The notes: a model not told the origin generated them from the sequence alone. A stretch of DNA of 64,000 nt from Nectonema munidae (GCA_030549495.1 JAUIRK010000908.1:1-64000), one strand, 5' to 3'; shown: positions 21,068-32,605, counted from the first letter of the stretch. Numbers and translations are program-made.

Positions 21068-24046
21068 TTTTGATTGCTTCTCTGATTTCAATCCTGATCC
21101 TTTCTTGAACTTTTCTTATTTACATAGTGTTTTTCCTGGAAGTACCCAAGTACTTAGTCTTGACTCAAGTGAAAATGTACATTGTTTCGAAAATCCATGT
21201 AATGGTTTAACTAGCAATAATAATCGTTTTCACATTTTGAGCTTAAATGTGCAGAGTCTCAACAGTAAATTTGAATTACTTGAAAACTTTATGATTAATT
21301 TTGAGCGTCGTTTCAAACATCAAATTGATGTTTTTTGTCTGCAAGAAGTTTGGAATCGTGATTTCAAACATTATCAAATTTCTGGCTATATGTATATAGA
21401 TTACTTTAGTGATCTTTCCAATCATAGTGGGTTAGGTTTCTTTATAAAGAATGACCTAGTTTACAAAATTAGCAAAAAATTTCTCATGCATAATACTTTT
21501 GAAGTTTTTGTTGTAACTTTTTTTCTCTCTGGTGGTAGAATTTTCAATATTCATAATATTTATCGTGTTCCTCACAATTCTTCCTCGAATATTGACTGCT
21601 TTTTCCAGTATATGGAGGAGGCTTTATCATTGAACAGTGGCCTTGAAATGAATATCTTTGTAGGTGATTACAATATTGATATATCTATTGAGAAAAATGT
21701 TAGCCTAAATTTTATCAATATTATTAATTCTAATGGGTACAAACTCTGCATCAATGTTCCTACAAGACCCTCCTCTGGATCAATTATTGATAATTTCATC
21801 GTTCCTCAGTCAGTCTTTGAATTTCAATCAGCCATATTTGAATCCCTGATTTCTGACCATTTTTCTATCTTGTTGTCTCTTAACTTCGATATCCAACGTG
21901 TAGCTGTACACAACAAAAAGCCCTTAATATTTGATGAAAACTGCTATATTAAAAAGTTCATGAGGTATGATTGGAGTTTTCTCAGCACTACTACTTCACC
22001 AGAAGATACTATGAAAAATGTTGTACATGCATTATCACACTTAGTCTCTACTTCGAATAAAGATCTAGTATCCGCCAATGCAAAAAAATACAAAGTAAAG
22101 CACAAACCTTGGATGTCAAGTGAAGTATTAACCTTGATTAAAAAACGAGATGAGCTACTTAAAAAAATAAAAATTTCACCAAAAAATCTATTTCTCCTTG
22201 ATTCCTTCAAGAGAATACGTCAAATTATCAAAAATAAAGTAATTTACTTGAAGAAAATTCATTACCAAAAGTTTTTTGAAGAAAATACCTCCTCAAAAGA
22301 AGTTTGGACTAAGATTAAGAGTGTAATAAAGCCTTCTAGTAATTTAGAAACGTGTATCATAATAGATGGAAAAACTGTTGTTGATGAGAACTTTGTCGCG
22401 AATGAAATGAACAAGATTTTTATTCAGTCTCCGATTGATGATTCAAAAGCTGTTTATGAAAAGAGTAAAATTGGGTATAAACCGACTTTCAGTCTGAAAA
22501 TGATCGATTCAAAAGATGTGTTGCAAGCAATAGAAAGTATGAAGAACAGCAAGTCTAAAGATGCTTATGGCTTAAGTATACATCATTTGAGACTGGTTTC
22601 TTTTGAAATTTCTGATATTCTTGCTCACTGTTTCAATATTTGTTTGAAATGCTCATGTTTTCCTTCTGTATTAAAGCTGAATCGAGTTGTTCCAGTTGCA
22701 AAAAAAGACAGTGTTCATGATATTTCAAATTACAGGCCCATTTCCATTGTTCCGATCATCGCTAAAGTTTTTGAAAGATTGATATTTTCTCAAGTCTCTT
22801 CTTTTTTTGAAGACAATAAATTGTTGTCACGATTCCAATTTGGTTTTCGTAGAGGATCTTCAACAGAGTTGCTCCAAAGCTGTTTTCTTGATAAGGTTGT
22901 GTCTTATCTTGAAAATAAAAGTGACGTTGGTGTCATTTGTCTTGACCTTTCAAAGGCATTTGATAGTGTATCTCACAGACTTCTACTAAAAAAACTCTCG
23001 AGTTATGGTTTTCTTGGTAATGCCTTAGATTTCCTTGCATCATATTTGTTTGGTAGAAAACAATTTGTTAACTTTAAAAAAGCTAATTCTACTATTCGTG
23101 AAACCTTTAGAGGAGTTCCTCAAGGATCGATACTGGGGCCCACGCTCTTCGCCATTTACATGAATGACTTTTTCGAATGTATTCCTTTTTTTGATGTCTT
23201 CATGTACGCTGATGATATCACACTTCTCTTCCCTTACTCTTTTGATAATAGTATTCTTTTTAATCATGTCTTCTCCAAAGTAAAGAACTGGTGCTTCTTC
23301 TCTCAATAAATAATTCAAAAACGAAAGCAATGATAATTTCCAAAAAGTCTCACGTTGATCCTAAATTGTTTTACAAAGAAAATCTGCAAGTCTTTTCAGA
23401 AGTTAATCTTCTTGGATTGATAATAGATAAAAAATTGACCTTTCACCAACACGTTGACTCACTTTCTTTGAAACTTGGTAAAGTGGTTGGAATCCTCAAG
23501 CACACACAAAGACTCTTTCCAAGAAATATTATGTTAATTCTCCTTAAAACACTCTTTCTCCCTCATCTTTGTTATAGTTTAATTAACTTTGGACACTGCA
23601 ATTTGAAACCCCTAGAAGTCTTATACAAGAAAGCCTTAAGAGTCGTCTCAAAATCAAAAAAATGTTCTCACACTAATAAGCTTTTTATGGAATGCAACCT
23701 CCTCAAATTAGAAGATATATATTATCAAAAAATTGGAATGTTTTTATTATCCAACCTCAACTCCTCTCATAAGCATTTTGAAAATCTTATAACTTATGCA
23801 ACAAAGGCAGAATACAATTTGAGAAATCATCTTAATCTCGTTAAACCTCATTTTAGACTCCATTGTTCAAACTTGTCAATGAGACATAAAGTCATAGTTT
23901 TTTATGAAAAATACAGATTTTTGTTGGGAGAAAGTGGCTCGTCAACTGAAAGATTCAAAAAGATTTTCAACTCTTACATTTCCTCTCAATATTCCCAACT
24001 TCCTCCATGTTCTGATATGAACTGTTTCATTTGCTCTGATCCATGA
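21057..24046 (+). CDS. LINE B ORF2: endonuclease-reverse transcriptase (one frameshift)
   Basis: The first frame (21057-23309, 750 codons) has an EEP endonuclease from about residue 57 (ILSLNVQSLNSKF, FCLQEVW, FVGDYNID, SDHFSILL) to about 280. The RT runs from about 480 (NYRPISIVPIIAKVFERLIF, FGFRRGSSTELL, LDLSKAFDSVSH, GVPQGSILGPTLFAIYMND) to the catalytic MYADD at about 716-720. A frameshift close to 23290-23309 moves the thumb into a second open frame (23291-24046; NNSKTKAMIIS, LLGLIIDKKLTFHQHV), which ends in a Cys-containing tail (CSDMNCFICSDP). Together they have the length of a CR1/jockey-type ORF2. There is no RNase H. A single shift suggests recent mobility. Confidence 0.88.
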
Positions 24047-24318
24047 TAAGAGTTTCTCGTTTTCTTTGACTTCTTTTTTGCAGTGTGTATCCTTCAGCGG
24101 TTTCTATAAACCTTTGGATTTACACATATTTTTTATTCCACATTTGCTTATTTTCTCATTTGCTTTCATATCGTATTCCAAAATAACTGTTAAATACATA
24201 GATTATTATTTATTAATGTAATTTTGTTTTCCACAATATATATTCGCTATATATGTCTCAGTTTCCCTATTTTATTTTAACTTTTTCTTTTCATTTTCAA
24301 AATAAATCTTATCTTATC

Positions 24319-24415
24319 TTACCAGTTCACATATATAAACTTTTAACTTCTCTTCTATTCAAGGAATATATTGATGATTTTTATATCTATGAATTTCTTT
24401 AGATAAATTTTTTTT
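24319..24415. repeat. 97-bp direct repeat, right copy, flanking LINE B
   Basis: This is the second copy of the repeat at 20679-20775, beginning immediately after the LINE's ATCTT tail. The hAT sequence then resumes with TTGCTCATATTC. Confidence 0.7.
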
Positions 24416-24459
24416 TGCTCATATTCTTTCTGTTTTCATACTATAAAGAACGTACATAC

Positions 24460-25528
24460 AATGCAGCTTTTCTCAAGGTGGGCCACATAAGTATTCTCCA
24501 AAACTCTATGGTAGCCGCAATGCGTTATTTGTCGTAAGTTTTTGAGTCATGAGAGTATGAAACCAAACAAGCTAAAGATGCATTTTGAATCTTTTTACAG
24601 TCAACTGATGAACAAAAGCTTGAGCTATCTTGAATTTTTGAAGCCACGATGACAATTCTTGGAGAACAGCAATTTTTCTATCGAATCGGACATTAGTCAA
24701 GATATTTTACTACAAGTTGTGAGTGCTGTGAAATTCCATGCAACTAGATGAGTCTACAGATGTTGCATCGTGCTGTCAGCTTCTTGTTTATATTTGTTAT
24801 CTTGCGAAAATTCCAGAAATCTTCTTCTCAGGCGTAACTTGAGTAGGAAAAACCTTTTTGGCTTGTGTACAGATAGGGGTTCTTCTGATTGGTTGCTAAT
24901 CCGGTTTTAAATCCTTTGACCAACATTTCTCTTCAGGGAAATTTCCAAATGATCCACATAGTTCTTGACAAAGTGGCAGTGTCTAAGATAATATTTTATG
25001 AAAAACGAGTTCAGGATGATGATGCTATCTTTTTTCCTCAGATGACAACTATTTTAAATTCTCCACCAGTAACTAAATGCAGTTTTCGTTATGAAATTTC
25101 ATCTCATCTTTTAGCAGTGAATGAAGCAATTAAAAGCTACTTTCCAGGATTGAATGACGGTTCTTCTGACGTGTGGATTTACAGGCCTTTTTCAGTGATC
25201 AAGAATACCATCAATGACACTGATGTTGCTGCTAGTGTTAAATTTCTTAGATACTAAGTTAAAACTTGATTTCTCTAAACAAGATCTTTCAACATTTTGG
25301 GCAAAATTAAAAAGTGAATATCCTATTCTTTCCATGCGTACACTGACTTTGTTAATTCAGTCTTCTTCAACCTATCGCTTCGAATCGGGATTCTCTGGAA
25401 TGATGGCTTTAAAAATAACTGCACGTAAAAAACTTGTAATTGATGCAGACATGAGGTGTTATCTCTCAAGCATTGCTCCTCGCTTTGATAAACTTTTAGC
25501 TGCAAAACAGCACCAACCTTCCCATTGA
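24460..25528 (+). pseudogene. ZBED5-like hAT transposase, broken
   Basis: Near 24540-24660 the plus strand reads PNKLKMHFESFYSQL, matching the zinc-finger-adjacent PxKLxRHFxxxH block of ZBED5/SCAND3-type hAT proteins. From about 24710 comes LDESTDVASC-like sequence (DEST motif). Then an internal deletion leads to FPQMTTILN and the pieces at 24889-25257, and finally the C-terminal dimerisation domain at 25214-25528 (DLSTFWAKLKSEYPILSMR, TYRFESGFSGMMALK, DADMRCYLSSIAPRFDKL, ending KQHQPSH). The last block is almost diagnostic. It is broken by frameshifts and a large internal loss. Confidence 0.75.
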
Positions 25529-25749
25529 GGCAGAGTAAATTTTGTATTAATTTTAATAGTATACTTTTTCAGTACTTTTAAATGTGTTTGTATTATTTTC
25601 AATAAATCAAAAACATGCAATTTTATATTTTTCTACTTTTATGCCAAGTGAAACCATATAAAAATTGCTATAGGGGTCATGGTTATTTATTCGAAGGTCT
25701 TGAGGGGTAATATGAATTAAAAAAAAGATTAAGAACAGCTGATCTAGAT

Positions 25750-25890
25750 AATGATAATCTCAAAAAGAAAACTCAAGTTCATTTATTTTATAATTCAGAA
25801 AAAGGGGGCGTTGATAGAGAAAATCAAGAACTGAAAGATTATTCATCAAAAGCAACAAATAGAAGATGCATTTATCGAATTATTTTAATA
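25750..25890 (+). pseudogene. piggyBac-A transposase fragment (middle)
   Basis: The plus strand reads KKKTQVHLFYNSEKGGVDR and then a YSSKATNRR string. This is the piggyBac block (V)xxYNxTKGGVDxxDQ followed by YSxxRKTxRWP, which contains the last catalytic Asp. It is interrupted at 25890 by the hAT-type element 25891-28142 and appears to resume at 28143 with a hydrophobic stretch (LSISLLF). It is decayed and short. Confidence 0.6.
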
Positions 25891-26649
25891 CAGGGGCGCA
25901 CATCCTCAAAATTATTGGGGGGGGGGCGAAATTTTTTTGTTGCAATTTTCAAAATTAGTGGTCTGGAAATACCACGGGAGACCAAATATTCAAGCAATCC
26001 ATTAAAATAGAGTGTATTCAGCGCATACCTAAAGTCCTAAATTTATAAGACTACTTTATATTTTTTTACAAAATTAGTGAATTTAAATACTATACTTCTA
26101 GCGAAAATATTTTAATTAAGTTTGCAGAATATAGACTAGTTTAAAAAAATTCAAAATTGTTAGGGGGTGGAATAGGCTTTTCATTTTAAAAATGAAGTAG
26201 TCTACCGGGAATTGATCTATTACAGGAATTGATGAAAGGATATTTGATTTATAGAGAAAACAAATAACTGAAGGTTAGATAGTTTTATGAGTGAATTTAG
26301 TCTAAAGGCAAAGAGTCTACTAGACACCCTGCAATGTTTATATGAAAAAATGTGATTGTTTCAGTGGCAAGGGTATAAAATGAAGTTATAATTGTGCAAA
26401 CAAAAAATTAAGATCGCATTATTTCATTTTACTCAGCATCAGTCAAAAATAATTTAAAAGCTAAATTGATACAAGCTACAAAAAGTAAAATAACTTTTAA
26501 CATTTTGCAATGATTTGGCTTTTATAATAACTTTTAAGGAAAAAAAGTCTATCAGAAAAAGTTATAGAGCTTCAACAAAAACTAAAAAATTTTAGAGCAT
26601 AACTTAAGTTTTTTGAAAACTAATTTGACGTACCCCCCTACAGCATACT

Positions 26650-26805
26650 CTATGGGTGGTATGGCAGGTTGGATGAGATGATGGACTCAGCACGGAAGCC
26701 TCTGGATTCGAATCCTCATCGATACTTCGAATTTGTTCATAGTTTGACATAAGCGGTACATCAGTGCCTTGTCAATGAAAATACACCCGCTGCACCTTAC
26801 CTTTT
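26650..26805 (+). repeat. tRNA-derived SINE, copy 1
   Basis: It has a tRNA-like head with box B-like GGATTCGAATCC and a preceding GGCAGGTTGGATGAGATG, then a core CATAGTTTGACATAAGCGG, GTGCCTTGTCAATGAAAATA and a CACCTTACCTTTTACTT end. The core is shared with 35355-35510, 38225-38370, 40610-40745 and 50235-50350 (inverted). Confidence 0.55.
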
Positions 26806-27004
26806 ACTTAAAATTGAAAAATTTGCTACATAATTAACATAAGAGAGAAAGGAAACAAAATAAACTAATAAAGCAATTTTCACTATATTAAAATGGAACC
26901 GTTTGTTATCGGAATAATTTCAAAATAATAGGAAGCATAAAGAATTAGAGTTTATTTAATATTTTAAAGTTTTTATAAGTAGCAAAAGCCAACATTTAAG
27001 TAGC

Positions 27005-27312
27005 TATATAAATAATTTGCGCCCTTGACAAATTGTCTCATAGGCTATTTGTTTCATCCATCTTTGCTTATTATATGTGTAAAATTATTAAAAAATTTTA
27101 TATTCTTGTTTATTTTATCTCTATTAAATTATTTCAAATTTTTTAGAATTCTCCATGAGACAAAATGTCTTATGAAAATAAAGGGACGAATTGTCCATGA
27201 AACAAAATGTCTTATGAAAATAATGGGGCGAATTGTCCATGGGACGAACTATCTTATGAAAATAATGGGACGGACTGTCTTATGAAAATAATGCGACGAA
27301 ATGTCCGAGGAC
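27005..27312 (-). repeat. remnant of the 963-bp GACAATTCGCCCC element (inverted)
   Basis: The stretch GACAAATTGTCTCATAGGC, with the following TTTGTTTCATCCATCTTTGC, is the reverse complement of 34600-34640. The 3' half is a run of ATGGGACGAATTGTCC-type units ending ATGTCCGAGGACC, the reverse of the element's GGTCCTC terminus. Only both ends remain. A shorter version occupies the same place in copy 2 (35676-35775). Confidence 0.6.
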
Positions 27313-27824
27313 CAAATTAACATAAATCAAAGTATACGAAAGAAGAAAATCATTGCGTTTTTTTGAATATTTCTATCTATAAATAAAATTCTGACAGCTG
27401 TCACAAATAGATCAAGTACATTTTTAACAACTGAAACATTTTGTTTCGATATTATATTTTTACTATAATAATCAACAAATTTTCTTAAAAAAAGTGATTT
27501 GATTATGTACAGTGTTATTTATAAAATTTAACAATCGAACATTATAAAAAATATCTCTGCTCAAATATTAACCAAATAGAGTATTCTTGCTTTTAAAACG
27601 AATAGCTAGTCAAAATATTCATTCCCAAATAGCTATTAAAAAAATTTCTTGACTTAAAAAAATTAAATTTTTCAAATGTTACAAAATGTAACAAACCTAG
27701 TGATAAAGATTAAATGACCTTTGATGAAAAATATCTTAGCGCGAGTCTAACAATATTCATTTATATAAAATTGTAACAATTGAAAACTATTTTAATTTAA
27801 CTCTAAATACAAATTAAATAGAAG

Positions 27825-28029
27825 CAGTGGTATAACCAGAAAAAAGTTGATAGGCGGGGGGGGGGCACAATTTTAAAAACAAAAAACGTGAGCAACATTT
27901 TGTAAACTTTCTTGATCTTTTCATTGGAGAAATTTTCACAAACTGATATCGCATAAGATGCATGACGGCACCATGCGGAACATAGGAGAGTGGGCACGGC
28001 CCCTCATGCCCAGCCTAGCTACGTCACTG
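27825..28029. mobile_element. 205-bp hAT MITE, copy 1
   Basis: The ends are CAGTGGTATAACCAG and, reversed, CAGTGACGTAGCTAGG, the widespread CAGTGGCGTAGCxAGG hAT terminus. A G run follows the left end. Flanks AATAGAAG and GAGAGAAG match at 6 of 8 bases. The same insertion is present in copy 2 (36277-36483), so it predates the duplication of E2. Confidence 0.65.
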
Positions 28030-28142
28030 GAGAGAAGAGAGCTGAATGAGATAGGAGAATAGAGAAGAGGGCTTGAATGAAAGAAGAGAGCTTGAATGAA
28101 TGATTGAGTTTTAGCAGAGAAAGCGGAAGAGAAAAACAGAGT

Positions 28143-28220
28143 TTTAATACTATTGATAAAGTTTCTCTCAATATCTTTATTATTTCAAAAGATAAGGGAT
28201 TTTTAATATAAAGACAAAGA
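28143..28220 (+). pseudogene. piggyBac-A fragment after E2 insertion (tentative)
   Basis: After the TTTTAATA duplicate the plus strand reads IKFLSISLLFQKIRDF, roughly where a piggyBac protein has a hydrophobic FxxLxxxxxNSxxx stretch. The assignment rests mainly on contiguity with 25750-25890. Confidence 0.35.
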
Positions 28221-28984
28221 TTAATCCTTGAGTGAAAAATTGTGTAAAGTTAAAAGATGAAAAAAAACACTTTAATATGTCTTCGGAAAATTCAGAATAA
28301 ATGGAATTACTTTTAAATAAGACTTAACTATTCAATTTGTAATAAAAAATAAAACTCTTGAGAAGTGTTATAATTGCAATTTTTGTACTTGCTGCTTTTA
28401 ATAAATTCGCTTTTCGAAAATTTTTTCGAATAATCAAACTTTAGGTCAATTGGCTTCAACTGCCAAAAATAAAGTTTTCGTACTAAAAAATTGAAAGAAA
28501 ATTTTTTTATTTTCAAAAATATGATTAGGAATTCAATAATCTTTTATCGCATTCTAGAAGTTTGAAAAAAAATCGACGATTACACTTATCTGCTATTGTT
28601 TTACCAATTAAAGTAGATTGACCTTGTTGGGTTTTTTAGGGTTAAACAATACTTGACATTCATGCAGATAACAAACCTTTGAATAGTAAGCACATAAATA
28701 ATCAGATAAATAGAGACCTAATATAAGGATAATATTTGAACAAAATTACAAAAAATTTATTTATGATAACATTCTTCTTCTTTATCATTTAGTTTTCAGA
28801 GGTCTTTGTTCCTTTTTTTAATGGATGACCTCCCTCAAAAGAGCAGATTCTTCATTTTATTTCTCCAGGTGACACAAAAAAAAACAATATTCAAGAAAAA
28901 TAAGAAACACAAAGTGAAGTAATTAGGAGCAAGGCGAAAACACTTGAACAGGATACAATTGCACGGCAGCGTAAGAAAGGTTTT
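28221..28984. other. AT-rich spacer, no gene seen
   Basis: No motif-bearing frame, RNA gene or repeat pair was identified. Confidence 0.4.
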
Positions 28985-29110
28985 CTAGATGCCTGCCCTC
29001 GATAGCAAAAGATTTTTGGTTCTAATGGAGCATCAAACCTTCTTTGGTTATAGTTGGATACAACCGGCACAGATTGTGCCATCTCCATGAAAACATCCCA
29101 GAGCATCTTT
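28985..29110 (+). repeat. SINE-like fragment (core only)
   Basis: TTATAGTTGGATACAACCGG and then GTGCCATCTCCATGAAAACA match the core of the tRNA-derived SINE family (compare 40690-40735). The tRNA head is too diverged to recognise. Confidence 0.4.
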
Positions 29111-29494
29111 ACATATATTGCATTCTTCTAAAATGAAAAAAATAGCATCAATTAATTTAGGCATAGCTTTAGCGTTTCGCAAATATTATATCACGTGCGA
29201 TATATAAAGTTGTTACTAATTTTGTACACGATCTTATCGTCTCTTTTTCAGCAAAAAGGGCTCGTTCTGGTATCATTTCCAAAGCTTTTCTTATATTCGC
29301 TGGACAAGCTTCGAGATACAGCAAACAAAAGCAGTAAATTAAAAAACTAAATGTGATATTTGATATCTAAATTCCGCATCAAATAGATTTCTTCTTTGTC
29401 GTTTATATGATTTGTGTCGAAATATAAGTCATTTTTACTTCAAAAATATTAATTGCATCAAAAAACTTTACAAGTGCCTAGCAAGGCTTGAAAG

Positions 29495-30213
29495 CAGGGG
29501 TGCGGAGTTATCTACATATTTTAGTGACTCAACCCCGGAGTCAAGGTTTTTTTAATGACTCTTTGACTCCGACATTTTTATATATATATTTTGCTTCCAA
29601 ATTAAGACATATCCAATTTATCTATCCCTACAATTAAAAGGATTTTACATAGTGACATAAATGGAAAAAACGTGGTAGATTGCATTTTTAAACACCAAAA
29701 CTTGGAACTAATTTATAATGTATTAATTTTTAAATATACTAATATAATTAAAAACAGATTGCTGAAAAAAGTCAACTTTTACTATGATATAGCCGTAATT
29801 AAATTTACTGAAGTAATTCATTAATTAACAATAAGTTTAAAAACTTACTTTTAAAAAAAATACGATTAGAAAAGTTGATAGAATAATTGAAATAGTGTTA
29901 CACTTTACAGCTATAGAGATACACGTTTTCGTTTTAATGTTTACGTTTTTGTACAAGTAAAACATTTTGACAACGACTGAGAAAGAGGTCGTTGAAAAAA
30001 GATGAAATACAAGAAAAAATTATCTGAAATATTATTATAGATTACAAAAACATGTGCTTATGCAATTGCATCAAAAACTTTTTATTGAAATGTGTATGCT
30101 TTTTACGCATAATTTTGGCAAAAGTAAATAAATAAATGTACACAAAGGCTACAAGTTAGGAGTTAGTTTTATTCAATCGATCCGGACTCCTTGACTCCGA
30201 CTCCTCACCCCTG
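29495..30213. mobile_element. 719-bp hAT MITE (GGAGTC family)
   Basis: The ends CAGGGGTGCGGAGT and, reversed, CAGGGGTGAGGAGTCGGAGT form the inverted repeat. Flanks CTTGAAAG and CTTGAAAA are an 8-bp duplication with one change. Subterminal GACTC/GAGTC repeats occur at both ends, a known style of non-autonomous hAT elements in animals. There is no coding capacity; the interior is AT-rich. Confidence 0.75.
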
Positions 30214-30559
30214 CTTGAAAAGATGAGAAATAGAAACATATGAAAACACAAGACATACTGAGGAAGACATGTATATATCTAAGATGCAGACTTTAAATAA
30301 GTAAGTAATTGAGTAACTAAATAACACAAGTATCTAACAAAAGAAATAACTATTTAACTAATTCAAATATAAAACTAACTACTTGAATAAACAAAACACA
30401 ATAAACCTCGTTTAAAACGGGAAAACATCCGACCCATTGAAAAAGACACTCAAGATAAGTCACCTTTCTATTAGGGTTCTACCCTCTTCTAGTTATAGGG
30501 AATAGGGCGATGTTGTACCGTTCATTCAAGGTAATCAATTTTGTTAGCATAGGATTTAA

Positions 30560-30676
30560 TTACCCGATTTAGGACCAAAGAAAGCAGACGACTTTAGTAA
30601 TTCCCATTTAATTCCATCGCAAGTAAGAGTTCTTCTGAATTAGTCTTTGGCAACATTGATCTTAAATGGATTATTA
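30560..30676. mobile_element. piggyBac-type MITE, second copy
   Basis: It is flanked by TTAA at 30556-30559 and 30677-30680. It starts TTACCCGATTTAGGACCAAA and holds GCAGACGACTTTAGTAATT, the reverse complement of the MITE at 20135-20229. It is more diverged, with a weak right end. Confidence 0.6.
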
Positions 30677-30680
30677 TTAA

Positions 30681-31489
30681 TAAAAAACAGCACTAAATTC
30701 GAGTCCATTTATTCATTTCATTCCGTCATTACATTACTGTTGCGCACAAAACTTGCCATCATATTTCAAAGCAATCACCCTTAGAAATCAAAATTCTGAT
30801 ATCAAGCCTCTTTAATAATATTATCTTATTTTAATATTATAATTTTTAAAAATGTCAAAAAAACTATTTTTAGTGACTTAGTTTAACGTTCGTTATTCTA
30901 ACGTAAAAGTAAGTGAGTTATTTAATTAGTTAAGTTTTCATTATTGTAATTGTAATAATTAACTTATTTTTTATAGGCTTTATTTCTTAATGTTTACTTA
31001 TTTAACTTAGGTCATAGTGAATAAAATTTTATTCTCTACGGTTCTGAGTAAAACATATACATTTTTCGTCTCCAGAGAAAATAGATTAGTAGATATTACT
31101 AATTAATTTGTTTAAATAGGGGGACAGCTAACATTACTAAGTTCTTAATTTTAATCAATTTTGTTCAAATGAAGAAGGATAGTTGCTTATTCATTGTTTT
31201 ACAATATATATGGAATATTTTGCCGAATAACTTTATTACTAGCATTAATTTAATATTAAATATCCCTAGCATGTTTTTTTTTATCAATATTGGATAAAAT
31301 GGAAAACTATTTTTTTTTAAAAAAGCCGAGCATTGAATTATTTTTGTCAAATCTATGGGAGCAAAAAATAAGTTATATAATACGTTATGAACATGAAAAC
31401 CCATAGCTGCATCAAAAATAAAAACCTCACTAAGGCTTCTATGACTAATCAACGCTTAACTGGACTCACCATTTTACACATCTATAACT
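30681..31489. other. AT-rich spacer, no gene seen
   Basis: No features were supported. It includes the non-coding 5' side of the piggyBac-B relic, whose TTAA-flanked terminus was not located. Confidence 0.4.
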
Positions 31490-32605
31490 ATAGAATATAG
31501 ATGAACTGAGTCTCGATACAAATGAAGATGATTGGATGAATGGTGATAGTGGTTTCAATCCAAGTTTTCAAATTTTAAAAACAAATTTGATTATTTTTAT
31601 TGAAAATGAAGAGCTGAAAGTGTTTCTAGAAATTATCTTAATTTCTTGATATGCCACTCTACCTTCAAGGCAAAAATGAAATGATATATAACAGTATGAG
31701 AAAGAATAGATTCCAAAAATTGATGGAATTTGTTCACTTCGCAAATAATGAATGGATCAATAGACTTGAAGGACATAAGGTTCGTAGTTTATCCAATCAT
31801 TTGAATAAAAAATTTACGAAATACTTTGTTCCGACGTAATATATAGCACATGCCGAATCAATGATGAAATACCTTGGTAAACATCCTTGCAAACAGTGCG
31901 TAAGAAGCAAACCAATCAGATTTGGTAATAAAGTTTGGTGTACCAGCACATATGATGGTTATCTTATTCACTTTGCTTTTTACCAAGATAAATCTGTTTA
32001 CAAAAAAGTAGAAGAAAAATTGCAAGGAAAAGTTAGGCCAACAATTTTGAACGCTATTGAAAACTTCTCTGAAGATAAAAAGAATTTACCTTACTTCTTT
32101 TTTTGGGATTCTTTATTTTTTAAGTTATTGAAAAAACTTCTATCTTCAGGTTGGTTTTACGGGAACGCTAAACGAAAGACGCTTCCCTACATTTTCACTT
32201 CTTTCTCAAAAAGAAATGTCTAAAAAACCAAGAGGAACGTTTTCTTCATGTACACATCAAAATGTTAATATAATAGTTGTCAGATGGATGGACAACAATG
32301 TCATAACATTAGGGAGTAATTTTTATTGTGTTTTACCTTACAGAAAAGTTAAACAATTTTCCAAAAAAGAAAGTAAAAAGATTGAAATCCAATGTACCAA
32401 TTTAATTTTTCTATATAATTCCAACATGGGAGGGGTGGATCGTTTGAATTAAATATAAAAAATTATAAAGTTGGAATAAGGGGTAAAAAGTGGTTTTATT
32501 ATGTTTTTACTTGGATGCCTGATGAAGCAATTTGTAATGATTGGTATTTACACAAAAAACTGGCGGATTGAAATCTTTATTAGATTTCAGGAGAGAAATC
32601 GCAAT
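31490..32605 (+). pseudogene. piggyBac-B transposase, 5' and central part, broken
   Basis: Reading across frames gives RKNRFQKLMEFVHFANN (helical domain before the first catalytic Asp), ESMMKYLGKHPCKQC then SKPIRFGNKVWCTSTYDGYL (the conserved piggyBac RGKPIRFGYKxW block), PYFFFWDSLF (second Asp region), LFLYNSNMGGVD (YNxxKGGVD with the third Asp), GKKWFYYVFTWM and FRREIA. Order and spacing match a DDE_Tnp_1_7 transposase of about 550 residues. Frameshifts and stops divide it into pieces of 60-120 codons. It is cut at 32605 by a 5-kb insertion and continues at 37665. Confidence 0.8.

Larger units (their letters stand above)
20776..24318 (+). mobile_element. LINE family B (CR1/jockey-type), nearly complete
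   Basis: The element has a partial ORF1 (zinc knuckles, 20810-21067), an ORF2 with endonuclease and RT (21057-24046), and a 3' tail of short ATCTT units (AATAAATCTTATCTTATCTT) in place of poly(A), as in several CR1/jockey-related LINEs. It is 5'-truncated within ORF1. It is flanked by the 97-bp direct repeats and contained in the hAT 20122-25741. ORF2 is open except for a single frameshift, so the insertion is relatively young compared with its surroundings. Confidence 0.85.
20122..25741 (+). mobile_element. ZBED5-like hAT element carrying nested insertions
   Basis: The left end is CAGCGGTTCTTAAC and the right end AAGATTAAGAACAGCTG (reverse complement CAGCTGTTCTTAATCTT), matching hAT termini. 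The flanks ATCTTGAT (20114-20121) and ATCTAGAT (25742-25749) are an 8-bp duplication with one change. Inside, in order, are a 95-bp TTAA MITE inserted within the terminus itself, a 5' non-coding part shared with the inverted neighbour, a nearly complete LINE B (20776-24318) and the transposase relic (about 24460-25528). Without the LINE and MITE the element would be about 2.0 kb. It sits inside a piggyBac relic. Confidence 0.75.
25891..28142. mobile_element. hAT-type element E2, copy 1 (TSD TTTTAATA)
   Basis: It begins CAGGGGCGCACATCC then an 11-base G run, and is flanked by identical octamers TTTTAATA (25883-25890 and 28143-28150). Closing the gap restores a continuous piggyBac relic. It is about 2.25 kb with no transposase reading frame. 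The same sequence recurs at 33632-36604, and homology stops at this element's right end, confirming the boundary. The right end (AAAAACAGAG) lacks a good inverted match to the left, so it may be an alternative or truncated end. Nested inside are a SINE (26650-26800), a remnant of the 963-bp element (27005-27312) and a hAT MITE (27825-28029). Confidence 0.65.
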
